This document shows positions 35,780 to 45,277 of a stretch of DNA of 64,000 nucleotides, piece after piece; the stretch's first letter is position 1, and the number at the start of each line of letters is the position of its first letter. A program made the position numbers and the translations under genes. The DNA comes from Streptomyces camponoticapitis (GTDB lineage Bacteria; Actinomycetota; Actinomycetes; Streptomycetales; Streptomycetaceae), in NCBI RefSeq assembly GCF_014646115.1, contig NZ_BMMV01000006.1:310001-374000 (forward strand), in the 5' to 3' direction. The notes beneath the pieces were generated by a model that was not told the origin of the DNA, did no database searches, and was given only the letters and a program-made list of their open reading frames with translations.

Positions 35780-36887
35780 GGCGCCCGGTATGAGTGTTCG
35801 CCTCAAACTCACCCTCAGCTACGCCGGATTCCTCATGCTCGTCGGCGCTCTGCTGCTCGCGGCGGTGTGGGTGTTCCTTCTGCGTTACGTCCCCGAGCGC
35901 GCGCTCATCATCCCCGGGAGCACCGACACCCATGGTGTCTTTCCCGTGCGGTCCAGCCTTCTGCACGTCTTCGCTCCGAGGGCCGCCGCGGTGTTGGCGT
36001 TCCTGCTGGTGTTCGCCTTCGTGGGAGGGTGGATACTCGCCGGCCGGATGCTCGCCCCGCTGACCCGCATCACGGACGCCACCCGCCTGGCCACGAACGG
36101 ATCCCTCTCCCACCGGATCCGGTTGCCGGGCCGCAAGGACGAGTTCCGCGAACTCGCCGACGCCTTCGACGCGATGCTCACCCGACTCGAAGCGCACGTC
36201 GCCGAACAGGGGAGATTCGCGGCCAACGCCTCCCACGAGTTGCGCACCCCGCTGGCGATCTCGAAGACACTTCTCGACGTGGCCCGCACCGATCCGAACC
36301 ACGACACCGGCGAACTCGTCGACCGGCTCCACGCCGTCAATACCCGGGCCATCGACCTCACCGAGGCACTGCTCCTGCTCAGCCGCGCCGAACAGCGGTC
36401 GTTCGCCCGGGAACACGTCGACCTGTCCCTCATGGCGGAGGAAGCCACCGAGACACTCCTCCCGCTCGCGGAGAAGCACGGCGTCACCGTCGAGACCTCC
36501 GGCGACATCACTCCCACGACCGGATCGGGGGCGCTCCTGCTGCAACTGACCACGAACCTCCTGCACAACGCGATCGTCCACAACGTGCCCGACCGGGGCA
36601 CCGTGTGGGTCAGTACCGGCGTCCGCCCCAAGACCGTGGTGCTCACCGTCGAGAACACCGGCGAGAAGCTCACCCCACAGCTGGCCTCGACACTCACCGA
36701 CCCGTTCCAGCGCGGCTCCGAACGCCTGCACACCGCCGAGGCCCACGCGGGCGCCGGCCTGGGCCTGGCGATCGTCAAGACCATCACCCACGCGCACGAA
36801 GGCACCCTCACCGTCACCCCGCGCGCCGCCGGCGGGATCCGCGTCACGGTGGAACTGCCCGCGACAACCGCGCACGGCGAAAGGTGA
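35757..36887 (+). CDS. sensor histidine kinase partner of the OmpR-type regulator
   Basis: A 376-residue membrane kinase. Two transmembrane helices (about residues 18-42 and 77-97) enclose a short 35-residue extracellular loop, followed by a HAMP domain. The phosphorylated His160 is in ASHELRTPLA, the N-box is NLLHNAIVHN and the G2 box is GAGLGLAIVKTI. The small outer loop suggests it senses the membrane or a cell-wall compound. ATG 35757 has AGGGG upstream and overlaps the regulator gene. A hairpin follows. Confidence 0.92.
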   Translation: MTERTVDRAPGMSVRLKLTLSYAGFLMLVGALLLAAVWVFLLRYVPERALIIPGSTDTHGVFPVRSSLLHVFAPRAAAVLAFLLVFAFVGGWILAGRMLAPLTRITDATRLATNGSLSHRIRLPGRKDEFRELADAFDAMLTRLEAHVAEQGRFAANASHELRTPLAISKTLLDVARTDPNHDTGELVDRLHAVNTRAIDLTEALLLLSRAEQRSFAREHVDLSLMAEEATETLLPLAEKHGVTVETSGDITPTTGSGALLLQLTTNLLHNAIVHNVPDRGTVWVSTGVRPKTVVLTVENTGEKLTPQLASTLTDPFQRGSERLHTAEAHAGAGLGLAIVKTITHAHEGTLTVTPRAAGGIRVTVELPATTAHGER

Positions 36888-36894
36888 CGCGAGG

Positions 36895-36910
36895 CCCCTT
36901 CCTGAAGGGG
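36895..36910. terminator. short hairpin after the histidine kinase gene
   Basis: CCCCTTC pairs with GAAGGGG across a two-base loop, 8 bases after the stop. The very short loop makes it a modest terminator candidate. Confidence 0.45.
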
Positions 36911-37027
36911 TGAACCCGGCACGTTCCCGTGGGATCGGGGTCTCGGGCCCGCAAGTCGGTGCGTCCGAAGGGCACTTGTGCGTCCCTCGCGCCCCGCCCG
37001 AATCCCGGCTGTGGCAAAGTCCTACAG

Positions 37028-38758
37028 GTGGATGAGCTGCGACCCCAAGACCCCGCGCGAATAGGCGCCTGGCAGATTCTCGCCCGGCTCGGCGCCGGCG
37101 GTATGGGACAGGTGTATCTCGGCCGCTCGCCCGGCGGCCGGCTGGTGGCCGTGAAGGTGATCCGGGACGAGATCAGCGACCATCCCGAGTCGCTGGCCCG
37201 GTTCCGGCGAGAAGCCGCGACGATGGAGACCGTACGCAGCCCGTACACCGCCCAGTTGATCGAGGCGTCGCTCGACGCGTCGCCGTACTGGCTGGCCACC
37301 GAGTACGTGCCGGGACCCACGCTGCGCGAAGCGGTGCGCGCGAGCGGGCCGTTCCCGCCCGAGAGTGCGCTGCGGCTGTTCGCCGCGCTCGCCGAGGGGC
37401 TGGCCACCGTCCATCGTCATGGGGTGACGCACCGCGATCTGAAGCCGCAGAACGTCATCCTCGCGCCGCAAGGACCGCAGCTGATCGACTTCGGCATCGC
37501 CCGAGGGCATGAGTGGACGACCCTCACCCAGGTCGGAATGGCGCCGGGCACACCCGGGTACGCCGCGCCCGAGGTGCTCCTCCGTAACGAGGTCGGCCCC
37601 GCTGCGGACATCTTCGCGCTGGGAGCGGCGATCGCCTACGCAGCGACCGGCCGGCCCCCGTTCGGCGGCGGGGACGCCTCGGCGGTGAGCTTCCGGACCG
37701 TGCACGAGGACATCGACCTGACGGGCGTACGGGACGACCTGGCCGCGCTGATCCGGCGCTGCGTCGCCAAGGAGCCGGGGGAACGGCCCGAGTTGGCCGC
37801 CGTGATCGCCGGGTGCGCGGTGGACTCGGCGTTGACCGCGGACGCGCACTACCGGTCGGTGACCCGCGACGCCGAAGCCGTACCCGAGCGGACGAGTGAG
37901 GCTCCGGCATCCTCCGGAGAGGGTCGCGGCCGGCCGGAGGCCGTGTCCACCGAGCAGCCGGCCGAACCCAGGCGCTGGGGAGACCCCGAGACCACCCCCT
38001 ACGCCGTGCCGGACCGGCAGCCGCCGCCCGCCGCTCGGCGCGGGCGTCGTAAGGGCCTGCTCGCGGCGTGCGCGGTGGCACTCGTCGTACCCGTGGCGCT
38101 CTGGCTGTTCCCCGAACAGGGCGACAAGGATCAGGACACCGACGCGGCGCCCACCACCGAGACCAGCGCCGAGACCAGCGCTGAGCCCACCACACCCCCG
38201 CCGGCGGCCAAGGACGATCCGGCGGAGGGCCCACCGGACCACATCGCCAACGACCGTGTGTCGCACGACCGTTGGGCCCTCTCGGAGGATCCGGAACAGG
38301 CCGCCCAGGGCATCGGCACCTGCGACTTGGCCAGTCTCACCGACACATTGCCACCTTCGGGCCTCCGGTCCTCCGTCTCGCACACCACCGGCTCGGGCAC
38401 CGCGTCGGTGGCCGTCCGCCCCAAGTCGGCAGGGAGCGGAAAGCGTCCCGCGCCGTACTACGTGTCCGTCGGGATACGCCCACCGCACGAGACCGACCGC
38501 ACCACCGGTCGCCCCCTCAAGTCGGCTGGGAAGGGTATCGGCTTCACCAGCGAACCCGTCGACCTCTACTCCCGATGGTCCTCGGGAGGAACCGTCAAGT
38601 GGGAGTATCCCGACGACTTCCGGGCCCACTTCGAGGGCGGGTCAATCGACGCGATCCCGGTGAGCGACGACCCGGGCGACTGGACGGTGGTGCTCTACCA
38701 CGTCGAAGGCGGGCCCAAGGAGTTCAGCACCATCGGGTGCAACGGCTTCCATGCCTGA
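37028..38758 (+). CDS. receptor-type Ser/Thr protein kinase
   Basis: A 576-residue PASTA-less PknB-like kinase. Gly loop LGAGGMGQVY is at residues 21-30, catalytic Lys43, HRDLKPQN at 135-142, DFGIA at 154-158 and APE a little later, so it should be active. A proline- and acid-rich linker leads to one transmembrane helix (LLAACAVALVVPVALWLF, near residue 345). An extracellular domain of about 210 residues follows, with two Cys (IGTCDL and IGCNGF) that could pair. GTG 37028 has no strong ribosome site. The gene is convergent with the terpene operon. Confidence 0.9.
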   Translation: MDELRPQDPARIGAWQILARLGAGGMGQVYLGRSPGGRLVAVKVIRDEISDHPESLARFRREAATMETVRSPYTAQLIEASLDASPYWLATEYVPGPTLREAVRASGPFPPESALRLFAALAEGLATVHRHGVTHRDLKPQNVILAPQGPQLIDFGIARGHEWTTLTQVGMAPGTPGYAAPEVLLRNEVGPAADIFALGAAIAYAATGRPPFGGGDASAVSFRTVHEDIDLTGVRDDLAALIRRCVAKEPGERPELAAVIAGCAVDSALTADAHYRSVTRDAEAVPERTSEAPASSGEGRGRPEAVSTEQPAEPRRWGDPETTPYAVPDRQPPPAARRGRRKGLLAACAVALVVPVALWLFPEQGDKDQDTDAAPTTETSAETSAEPTTPPPAAKDDPAEGPPDHIANDRVSHDRWALSEDPEQAAQGIGTCDLASLTDTLPPSGLRSSVSHTTGSGTASVAVRPKSAGSGKRPAPYYVSVGIRPPHETDRTTGRPLKSAGKGIGFTSEPVDLYSRWSSGGTVKWEYPDDFRAHFEGGSIDAIPVSDDPGDWTVVLYHVEGGPKEFSTIGCNGFHA

Positions 38759-38768
38759 GCCCTGCCTC

Positions 38769-39731
38769 CTAGGTCCGGTAGCGGGAGTGGTGGATGTGCC
38801 ACACGTAGGAGGACGCGACGGACTTGAGAGCTCCCGCGTGATCGGAGAGCGGGCCTCCACCGGCGGACAGTTCGACGATCCGGGCGGCGGCCACCGCCGC
38901 CCGCTCTTCGCACATACGGGAGGCCAGCCGGAACGCCTCTTCGGTGTCGCAGTCGTGCTCCCGCATCAGCAGTGCGGGCAGATTGAGCGTCCCGGCCCCG
39001 CCGTGGGCTGTTTCCTTCGCGTACGAGGCGAGGTCGTTGATCCAGCCGGCGAGATCCGCGACAGCCGTCTGGAGTTCCCGGACCGGCTCCAAGGCCCTGT
39101 CGCTCTCCCTCAGTTCGTACCCGAGAACGACCTCCGCCATGGCGATGACGGTCCGCACGAAGACCGTGTGCGGACGCATCGCGCGATAGTCGGGCATGGT
39201 GATGTGATCGGGCCTGTGGACGTGGTGGGCCTCCCAGAGGATGCCGAAAAGGTTGTCCCGCACGTGTGCGGTGAGCCGCAGATACTGAAGGGGCGTGGCC
39301 CGTTCCCTGAATCGGCCCAGGAGATCACGTAGCGCGGCGGTGAAGGCGCCGGCGCTGCCCGGTGGCTCGTCGTGGCCGGCGAGGAGATGGACGAAGTCAC
39401 CGATCGTGCGGGCCAGGAGGGCCGGGTCGCGGGCCCCGGTCGCCTCGCCGTGCGCGTCGTCGAACGCGGTGAGCCACAGGAAGAGGTCGGCGCAGAGAAA
39501 GAGGTCGTCCCGCTCGGCCGTCGGGAAGGTACGGGCCACCCCCTGGCCGGTGATCTGCGACAGTGCGCTCAGCGCGCGCTCCGAACCGACGAGCGGGAAC
39601 GTCCGAAGCCACCGCCCGGCATGCCGCTCGATGTCATCGGCGTACGCGCTGACCTCGAAGGGACCGGGGAAGGAGTCCCGCAGGTCGGGCATCGGCAGAG
39701 CCCGCGAGTCCGTGGTGACCGCGTCGTTCAT
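38769..39731 (-). CDS. class I terpene synthase (probable diterpene synthase)
   Basis: A 320-residue class I terpene cyclase. The aspartate motif DDAHGE (DDxxxE) is at residues 91-96, the NSE triad NDLASYAKE at 232-240 and the C-terminal RY pair at 317-318, so the Mg-diphosphate site is complete. It should ionise a prenyl diphosphate. Because a class II cyclase and GGPP synthase are upstream in the same direction, the likely substrate is a copalyl-type diphosphate, not FPP. Its ATG overlaps the P450 stop as ATGA, implying coupled translation. Confidence 0.9.
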   Translation of the reverse strand: MNDAVTTDSRALPMPDLRDSFPGPFEVSAYADDIERHAGRWLRTFPLVGSERALSALSQITGQGVARTFPTAERDDLFLCADLFLWLTAFDDAHGEATGARDPALLARTIGDFVHLLAGHDEPPGSAGAFTAALRDLLGRFRERATPLQYLRLTAHVRDNLFGILWEAHHVHRPDHITMPDYRAMRPHTVFVRTVIAMAEVVLGYELRESDRALEPVRELQTAVADLAGWINDLASYAKETAHGGAGTLNLPALLMREHDCDTEEAFRLASRMCEERAAVAAARIVELSAGGGPLSDHAGALKSVASSYVWHIHHSRYRT

Positions 39732-41083
39732 CGGGTCTTCCCCGCGACGGCGTGGTGCCGGAGCTCGGGCACCATGTGGAGGGACGAGGGGTGTGTGGTG
39801 ATCGCTCCGACCGGGCGTACGGTGCCGGGCGTCGGCCGCAGCCGCCAGCGGTTCGCGATCAGCGCGGTGATGATCGTCGCCTCGGTCCAGGCGAACGCGT
39901 CCCCCATGCACATGCGTTTACCGGAACCGAAGGGGATGAAGGCGCCCTTCGGTGGCTGGGGGCGCTCGGGGAGCCAGCGGTCGGGGTCGAAGCGCAGGGG
40001 GTCGGGGTAGATGTCGGGATCGCGGTGCAGCGCGTAGGCGCTCCAGATCACGTCCGAGCCGGCGGGCAGGGTGAACTCGCCGAGTGTCACGTCCGAGATG
40101 GCCTGTCGGGTCACGAGCCACGCGGGGCTGTACAGCCGCAGGGTTTCGCTGACGAGCCTGCGGGTGTGGACGAGGCGGGGAACGCGCTCCGCGGTGAGCG
40201 GACCTTCCGCGAGCACGGAGTCGACCTCCTCGTGGAGTTGGCGCTCCATGTCCGGGTTGCGGCCCAGTTCGTGGAAGAGCCAGGCGAGGACGACCGCGGT
40301 GGTCTCGGAGCCCGCGGCGAGCAGTCCGGTGACCTCCGAGAGGATCTCGTCGTCGGGCAGCGTCGCGCCGGTTTCGTCCTGTGCGGTCAGGAGCAGCGAC
40401 ACGATGTCGTCGTACGCGTCGGGGTGCGCACGGTGTTCCGCGATGATGCCGGTCACCGCGGTGCGCAGCGCGATGCCGGCGGCGTCGGCCCTCCGGTTGC
40501 GCCGGGTGGGCAGCCGCTCCAGGGCTGATATCGGCAACAGGGCTCGTCGCAGGGCGGTCTTGAAGACGGTGTCGACGCTGTTGAGGATCTCGTGGGCGGG
40601 TTCGCGCCGGGGCGTCGAGGAGAACAGGGCCGACATGACGACGCCCTGCGTCATGAGTTGCATCTCGGTCTTCAGGTCGAGTGGCGTTCCGCCGTCCCAG
40701 GCCGTGATGTACGGCTGCACGGTCTCCCGCATCGTTGTGACGTAGCCGGCGATCTGCTCGCGGTGGAAGGCCGGCTGCATCAGGCGCCGCCGGCGCAGGT
40801 GCGGCTTGCCTTCCGCGACAGGCAGGGCGTCCTTGCCGAAGAGTTTGAGCTTCTCGAAGAGCAGCCCTTTGGTGAATTCGTCCGCCTGGCTGGTGAGCAT
40901 CTGGTGGATCAGCTCGGCCGAGTTGACCACCGTCAGCGTCTTCGGGCCGACGGTGACGCGGACGATGGGGCCGTGCGCGCGCAGGCTCTGGACGAAAGCG
41001 AGACGGTCCTTGATCAGAGGTACGGCGTGTCCGATGAGCGGCAGCTTCCCGGGCGCGATCGGTGGAACGTGTCTGCTGGTCAC
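39728..41083 (-). CDS. cytochrome P450 of the diterpene cluster
   Basis: A 451-residue P450. I-helix motif AAGSETTA, K-helix ETLR (ExxR), and heme loop FGSGKRMCMG with the axial Cys are all present. A PPIAPGKLPLIGHAVPLI proline-rich N-terminus and no membrane anchor are typical of bacterial terpene-oxidising P450s. It probably hydroxylates or further oxidises the diterpene made by the neighbours. Its stop overlaps the class I synthase start (ATGA). It begins 9 bases after the class II cyclase stop. Confidence 0.92.
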   Translation of the reverse strand: MTSRHVPPIAPGKLPLIGHAVPLIKDRLAFVQSLRAHGPIVRVTVGPKTLTVVNSAELIHQMLTSQADEFTKGLLFEKLKLFGKDALPVAEGKPHLRRRRLMQPAFHREQIAGYVTTMRETVQPYITAWDGGTPLDLKTEMQLMTQGVVMSALFSSTPRREPAHEILNSVDTVFKTALRRALLPISALERLPTRRNRRADAAGIALRTAVTGIIAEHRAHPDAYDDIVSLLLTAQDETGATLPDDEILSEVTGLLAAGSETTAVVLAWLFHELGRNPDMERQLHEEVDSVLAEGPLTAERVPRLVHTRRLVSETLRLYSPAWLVTRQAISDVTLGEFTLPAGSDVIWSAYALHRDPDIYPDPLRFDPDRWLPERPQPPKGAFIPFGSGKRMCMGDAFAWTEATIITALIANRWRLRPTPGTVRPVGAITTHPSSLHMVPELRHHAVAGKTR

Positions 41084-41092
41084 GTGTCTGTC

Positions 41093-42694
41093 CTACCTTT
41101 CCGCATCTGTGGGTGTGTTGGTCTCCCGCCCGGGCCGGCCGTCACGTGTCCGCAGCAGCTCCCGCACGGCGAGGACCTCGGCTTCGATCATGGCGCCGGG
41201 GGCGTACAGGGTTTTGTCGTGCCAGAGCGCCGGGTGGTGACCGGTACTCGTTCCGCCGTTCAGGTAGGTCTCCGCGCGGTGCAGGGCGCGGTCATGGCGC
41301 GGCTGGCGCTCGGCGGTGGAGAGCAGGATCTGCGCGGCGTACGCGGTCTCTTCCGCGGTACCGCCCCACACCCCCCAGGAGCCGTCGTCCCGCTGGGTGT
41401 CGACGGCCCAGGCCACGGCGGCCTCGACCGCCGCGGCCGCGTGGTCCTCGCCGTACTGCCTGAGCGCGGACACACACCGTGCGGTGGCGTAGTAGGGGGA
41501 GGCGTGCCATTTGTCGGGCCACGTCCCTTCGGGCCGCTGCCTGCCGATGAGCCAGTCGCGCAGCTTGTTCGTCCGGGGAGCGTAGATGTGCCGGGTCTCG
41601 GGGTGGCGGCGCTGGTAGTCGCCGAGCGCTTGGAGGGCGTGGGCGTTCGCGGTGATGGACCCGGTGTCCTCGCCGATGTAGCAGTCGTAGTGGCTGCCGT
41701 TGTGAAACAGGTCGAGCGGCTCCGGGCTGTGCGGCAGACCGACCAGTGAGGACACCAGGACGGCCATGGCGGTGTCGTCGGCGTCCGTCATGAGCCCGGG
41801 TGCGCCGCGTACTCCCCGGGGATCGTAGATGTCGGCGGCCCATCTGCGGACGGTCGGGAGGCTGGCTGCCGGCAGGTTCGCGCGAGCCAGTGCGGCGGCG
41901 ACCCACAGGCGCTCGAAGACGAGGATCGGGGCGGCCTCGGGGAAGCTACCCGCGTAGCGCCGCGCCACCGATTCGAGGGCGGCGACGGTCTCCGCCGCGG
42001 GTGACGCCGGGACCCGCGCGGCCCGGGCGGCTGTCGCGGCCGGTGAACTGCCCAGCAGGTCGGGCCTGTCCGGTATGAGGGCCCCCGGTATGTATCCGGC
42101 TATCCCTTCGAACGTGTGGTGCAGCTTGACGGGGAGGCTGCCCGCCGAAACGTACCGCTTCGCCGCGTACTCGGGCACGGCTTGGTCGTAGCCACGGGGC
42201 AGCGCGAGTCCGGGCCCGGGGCGCCACCCGTCGATGACACGTGTCTTGTCGTCGGCGATGAGCGGGAGCTGCTCGTTGATCCTCGCGACCAGGCCGGGGA
42301 CGAGGATCTCGGCCGCGGCGGTGTCGGGCCATGGTCCCGCCGGGGGCAGCGCGCGCAGCGCGGCGAGGCCTCTGTCCACCGCCGTGGCGAGTCGCCTGGT
42401 GGTCTCCTCGGGCATGGCGCCCCGCCGGAGGACCGCCAGCGCGGCTTCCACGGCGCTGAGTGTCGGCAGCAGCCGGTAGCGCTCCGGCCCTTCGCCCCAA
42501 CTGCCGTCGGGCGCCTGCTCGTTCAGCAGATACGCGATCCGGCCCGGTTCCCCCGGCAGCCAGGGGGCCGCCGAGATGACCCGGGCGGTCTCGTACAAGG
42601 AGGGGCGGACGCTGCCCCACCGGTCCCGGTCGACCCTCGCCACCAGGTGCGCCGCCTGTTGGGAGTAGGTCGCGTTCACGACCGTGTCGCTCAT
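41093..42694 (-). CDS. class II diterpene cyclase (DxDD type)
   Basis: A 533-residue alpha-helical prenyl-diphosphate cyclase. The acid motif DADD (residues 304-307, in LMTDADDTAM) marks proton-initiated cyclisation, and repeated QW-like segments (PDGSWGEG, PEGTWPDKW, DDGSWGVWGG) mark the beta/gamma fold. It should turn GGPP into a copalyl-type bicyclic diphosphate. Two starts compete: ATG 42745, which overlaps the GGPP synthase stop as ATGA, and ATG 42694, with AGAGGTGG upstream and a family-like N-terminus. I chose the second. Confidence 0.9.
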   Translation of the reverse strand: MSDTVVNATYSQQAAHLVARVDRDRWGSVRPSLYETARVISAAPWLPGEPGRIAYLLNEQAPDGSWGEGPERYRLLPTLSAVEAALAVLRRGAMPEETTRRLATAVDRGLAALRALPPAGPWPDTAAAEILVPGLVARINEQLPLIADDKTRVIDGWRPGPGLALPRGYDQAVPEYAAKRYVSAGSLPVKLHHTFEGIAGYIPGALIPDRPDLLGSSPAATAARAARVPASPAAETVAALESVARRYAGSFPEAAPILVFERLWVAAALARANLPAASLPTVRRWAADIYDPRGVRGAPGLMTDADDTAMAVLVSSLVGLPHSPEPLDLFHNGSHYDCYIGEDTGSITANAHALQALGDYQRRHPETRHIYAPRTNKLRDWLIGRQRPEGTWPDKWHASPYYATARCVSALRQYGEDHAAAAVEAAVAWAVDTQRDDGSWGVWGGTAEETAYAAQILLSTAERQPRHDRALHRAETYLNGGTSTGHHPALWHDKTLYAPGAMIEAEVLAVRELLRTRDGRPGRETNTPTDAER

Positions 42695-42741
42695 GGGCTG
42701 TTCCCACCTCTCGGTTGCGGTGACGGCATGGGGGCGGGCGG

Positions 42742-43824
42742 TCATGTCCGGCGGTCCGTCGCGGCCAGCGCGATCTGGCGCAGCTGGGCGGAGGCCGCTT
42801 CCGGGAAGGGCGCCTCGTCCAGTGCGGTGAGGGCCGCGTCCCGGCGTTCGGTGATCATTTCCTCCACGGTCCGCCGGGCGCCGGTGGACTCCAGGACGGC
42901 GCGCACCTCGGCGGCCTGGTCCTCGTCGAGGTCGCTCCGGCCGACGAGACCGCGCAGGGTCTCGCGCTCGGTGGGAGAGGCTCGTTGGACGGCGAGGGCC
43001 ATCAGTACGGTGGCCTTGCCCTCGCGCAGATCGTCCAGTACCGGTTTGCCCGTCTCGGCGGGATCCCCGAACACACCGAGCAGGTCGTCGCGGAGCTGAA
43101 ACGCTTCTCCTAGCGGTATACCGAACGCGGTGCAGGCATCCAGCACGGCCGGGGCGGCCCCGGCCACCGCCGCCCCGATATGAAGGGGGCGTTCAACGGT
43201 GTATTTGGCGGTCTTGTACCGGATCACGTGCAGGGCCGTTTCGATGTCGCCGGTCAGCCGCCCGGTCGTCTGAAGGTCCAGCAGTTGGCCGTACATGACT
43301 TCGCTGCGCATGTCGGCCACCAGGGGCATCACCTGGGCGAGCGTGCCCGGGTCGAGGCCGGCCGAGTGGAGGAGCTCGTCGGACCACACGAGTGCCAGAT
43401 CGCCGAGGAGGACGGCCGCGCCGAGCCCGTGTGCCTCGGCACGGCCGCGGGGACCGCCACCTTCGGTGTACGCGGCGGCCAGCGCCCGGTGCGCGGACGG
43501 CTGGCCGCGGCGGACATCGCTGTTGTCCATCACGTCGTCGTGCACCAGGGCGAACACCTGGAACAGTTCGAGGCTCGCGGCCGCGCGCAGGGCGGCCGTC
43601 ATCTCGCCGTCCCCTCTGGCGGCCTGCCATCCGTAGACGCACAGCACGGACCGCAGCCATTTCCCGCTGGTGAGGAACGTACGCAGGGTTGTGGTCAGAT
43701 AGAGCAGCTCTGTTCCTGGCGCGGCCTCGTCCTTGGCGTCGAGGAAGCCGGTCAGAGCCGCCCCCACCTTGTGCCGTACGGACGAGAAGCCCGGCGCACT
43801 GGTGCCGGGACGTGTGTTGGTCAT
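42742..43824 (-). CDS. geranylgeranyl diphosphate synthase
   Basis: A 360-residue trans-prenyl diphosphate synthase. First aspartate motif DDVMD is at residues 96-100, the second DDLLGVFGD from 246, and KTAKYT between them carries the conserved Lys-Thr pair. It condenses IPP with an allylic diphosphate. C20 product length is inferred from the class II diterpene cyclase next to it. ATG 43824 follows GGGGAT. It is the first gene of the terpene unit, 157 bases after the cvnE stop, with a large stem-loop in the gap. Confidence 0.9.
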   Translation of the reverse strand: MTNTRPGTSAPGFSSVRHKVGAALTGFLDAKDEAAPGTELLYLTTTLRTFLTSGKWLRSVLCVYGWQAARGDGEMTAALRAAASLELFQVFALVHDDVMDNSDVRRGQPSAHRALAAAYTEGGGPRGRAEAHGLGAAVLLGDLALVWSDELLHSAGLDPGTLAQVMPLVADMRSEVMYGQLLDLQTTGRLTGDIETALHVIRYKTAKYTVERPLHIGAAVAGAAPAVLDACTAFGIPLGEAFQLRDDLLGVFGDPAETGKPVLDDLREGKATVLMALAVQRASPTERETLRGLVGRSDLDEDQAAEVRAVLESTGARRTVEEMITERRDAALTALDEAPFPEAASAQLRQIALAATDRRT

Positions 43825-43908
43825 GGTGATTGATCCCCTTTCGGTCGAGAACCGTCTTGGCGGTTCCGTTCGGGCAGAGGACAGGGCCAGGACATTGCTG
43901 TCCCAGCG

Positions 43909-43954
43909 GTGTCACGGTGGTGCGGGTCCTTGGCCGACGGCACCACCGCGACAC
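43909..43954. terminator. long stem-loop between conservon and terpene genes
   Basis: Two 15-base arms (GTGTCACGGTGGTGC and GCACCACCGCGACAC, one mismatch) flank a 16-base loop. It lies between the cvnE stop (43982) and the GGPP synthase start (43824). It could terminate the conservon transcript, attenuate read-through, or be an operator. Confidence 0.55.
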
Positions 43955-43981
43955 GGCATGGGAGGACGGACCAGGAAGCTG

Positions 43982-45277
43982 TTACGACGCGCGGTCGCCC
44001 GCGGCCGAGGGCGACCCGGTGTCCGTCTTCGGACTGGCGGAACCGCGGCTCCAGGGGGTGACGCCCTTGGCGTCGGGGGTCAGCGGAGTGAACTGGGCGG
44101 GAAGCGACGTGAGCGTCCGGTGGATGGGCCCGTCGCGATAGGTCAACTGATCCGGTGCGACGGCCAGTTCGATGTCCGGCAGATAGCTGGCGAGCCTTTC
44201 GATCGCGGCGGTGGCGATCATCAGAGCGAGATCACGAGCCGGGCAGGCGTGCGGCCCGGCGGCGAACGCCAGGTGCGCCTTGGTGCCCGAGCGGTAGCCG
44301 TCGGCCGGTATCCCGGCGTGAGGGCAGGTGTTCGCGGCGGCGTACGAGACCATGACCGGGGAGCCGGCGGGGATGTGCGTACCGTGGAAAGTGACGTCCT
44401 TCCTGGGGAAGTGGAAGCTGTAGTTGGCCAGCGGCGAGTCGTGCCACAGCGCGTCGTCGATGGCGTGCTGGACAGGCAGACTTCCGGTGGTGAGCGTGCC
44501 GAAGTACCGGTCGTCGCTGAGCATTCGGACGCACGTGTTCGCTATGAGGTTGGCCGTCGTCTCGTTCCCCGCGCCGAAGACGATGATGACCTGATTCATC
44601 ACCTCTTCCTGGTTCAGCCCGTTGGGGTGGTCGATGAACCAGGACGTCAGATCGTGGCCGCGCTGTTCGACCTTGGTCTGGTAGAGGGTCCCCAGGTAGG
44701 CGCCGAACGCCTGGGCGCCGGCCGCCTTCCGTGCCGGATCGGTGTCCACCATGGCGGCGAGAGCCCCCACCAGCGGGGGCCCGTGTTCGTCATCCATACC
44801 GAACAGGCCGTTGAAGACCATCAGCGGCAGCTGCTGTGCGTACTGGCTGACGAGGTCGACCTTCCCGGTGTCCGCGAAGTCCTGGAGGAGCTTGTCGGCG
44901 TGACGGAACGTCAGGACCCGCACGTCGTTGGGATCGAGGAGCGAGAAGCTGTCGGTGATCACCTTGCGCAGATGCGCGTGCTCGTCCCCGTCGGCGAAGA
45001 AGAGACTGGGCCGCCACTCCACCAGAGGTCTGATCGGGCTGTTCTCCGGAACCTGGGACAGCCAACTGCGGGTGTCCTTGGTCCAGGTGGCCGTGTCCTG
45101 GAGAAGTTCGAGCGCCGCGCGGTAGTCGGTGACCAGATGGACGACGAGACCGGTGTCGATCTCCGCGACGCCGACCGGCCCCTGGAGGCGCAGCAGTTCA
45201 TAGCTGCGCTGCGGATCGGCCGCGTGCTCGGGCCCGTGCAGCGGCACGGCTGTGACGGCTGGTGGTGTGATACTCAC
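43982..45277 (-). CDS. cvnE: conservon P450 lacking ExxR (CYP157-like)
   Basis: A 431-residue P450. The heme loop FAAGPHACPA keeps the axial Cys, and the I-helix has FGAGNETT. The K-helix position usually ExxR reads DDALW, so both the Glu and Arg are replaced. Loss of ExxR is known for the CYP157 family, whose S. coelicolor members are in conservons; CYP157C1 has EQSLW there. Its start overlaps the cvnD stop as GTGA. It may act in signalling or on a terpene; its catalytic competence is uncertain. Confidence 0.88.
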   Translation of the reverse strand: MSITPPAVTAVPLHGPEHAADPQRSYELLRLQGPVGVAEIDTGLVVHLVTDYRAALELLQDTATWTKDTRSWLSQVPENSPIRPLVEWRPSLFFADGDEHAHLRKVITDSFSLLDPNDVRVLTFRHADKLLQDFADTGKVDLVSQYAQQLPLMVFNGLFGMDDEHGPPLVGALAAMVDTDPARKAAGAQAFGAYLGTLYQTKVEQRGHDLTSWFIDHPNGLNQEEVMNQVIIVFGAGNETTANLIANTCVRMLSDDRYFGTLTTGSLPVQHAIDDALWHDSPLANYSFHFPRKDVTFHGTHIPAGSPVMVSYAAANTCPHAGIPADGYRSGTKAHLAFAAGPHACPARDLALMIATAAIERLASYLPDIELAVAPDQLTYRDGPIHRTLTSLPAQFTPLTPDAKGVTPWSRGSASPKTDTGSPSAAGDRAS

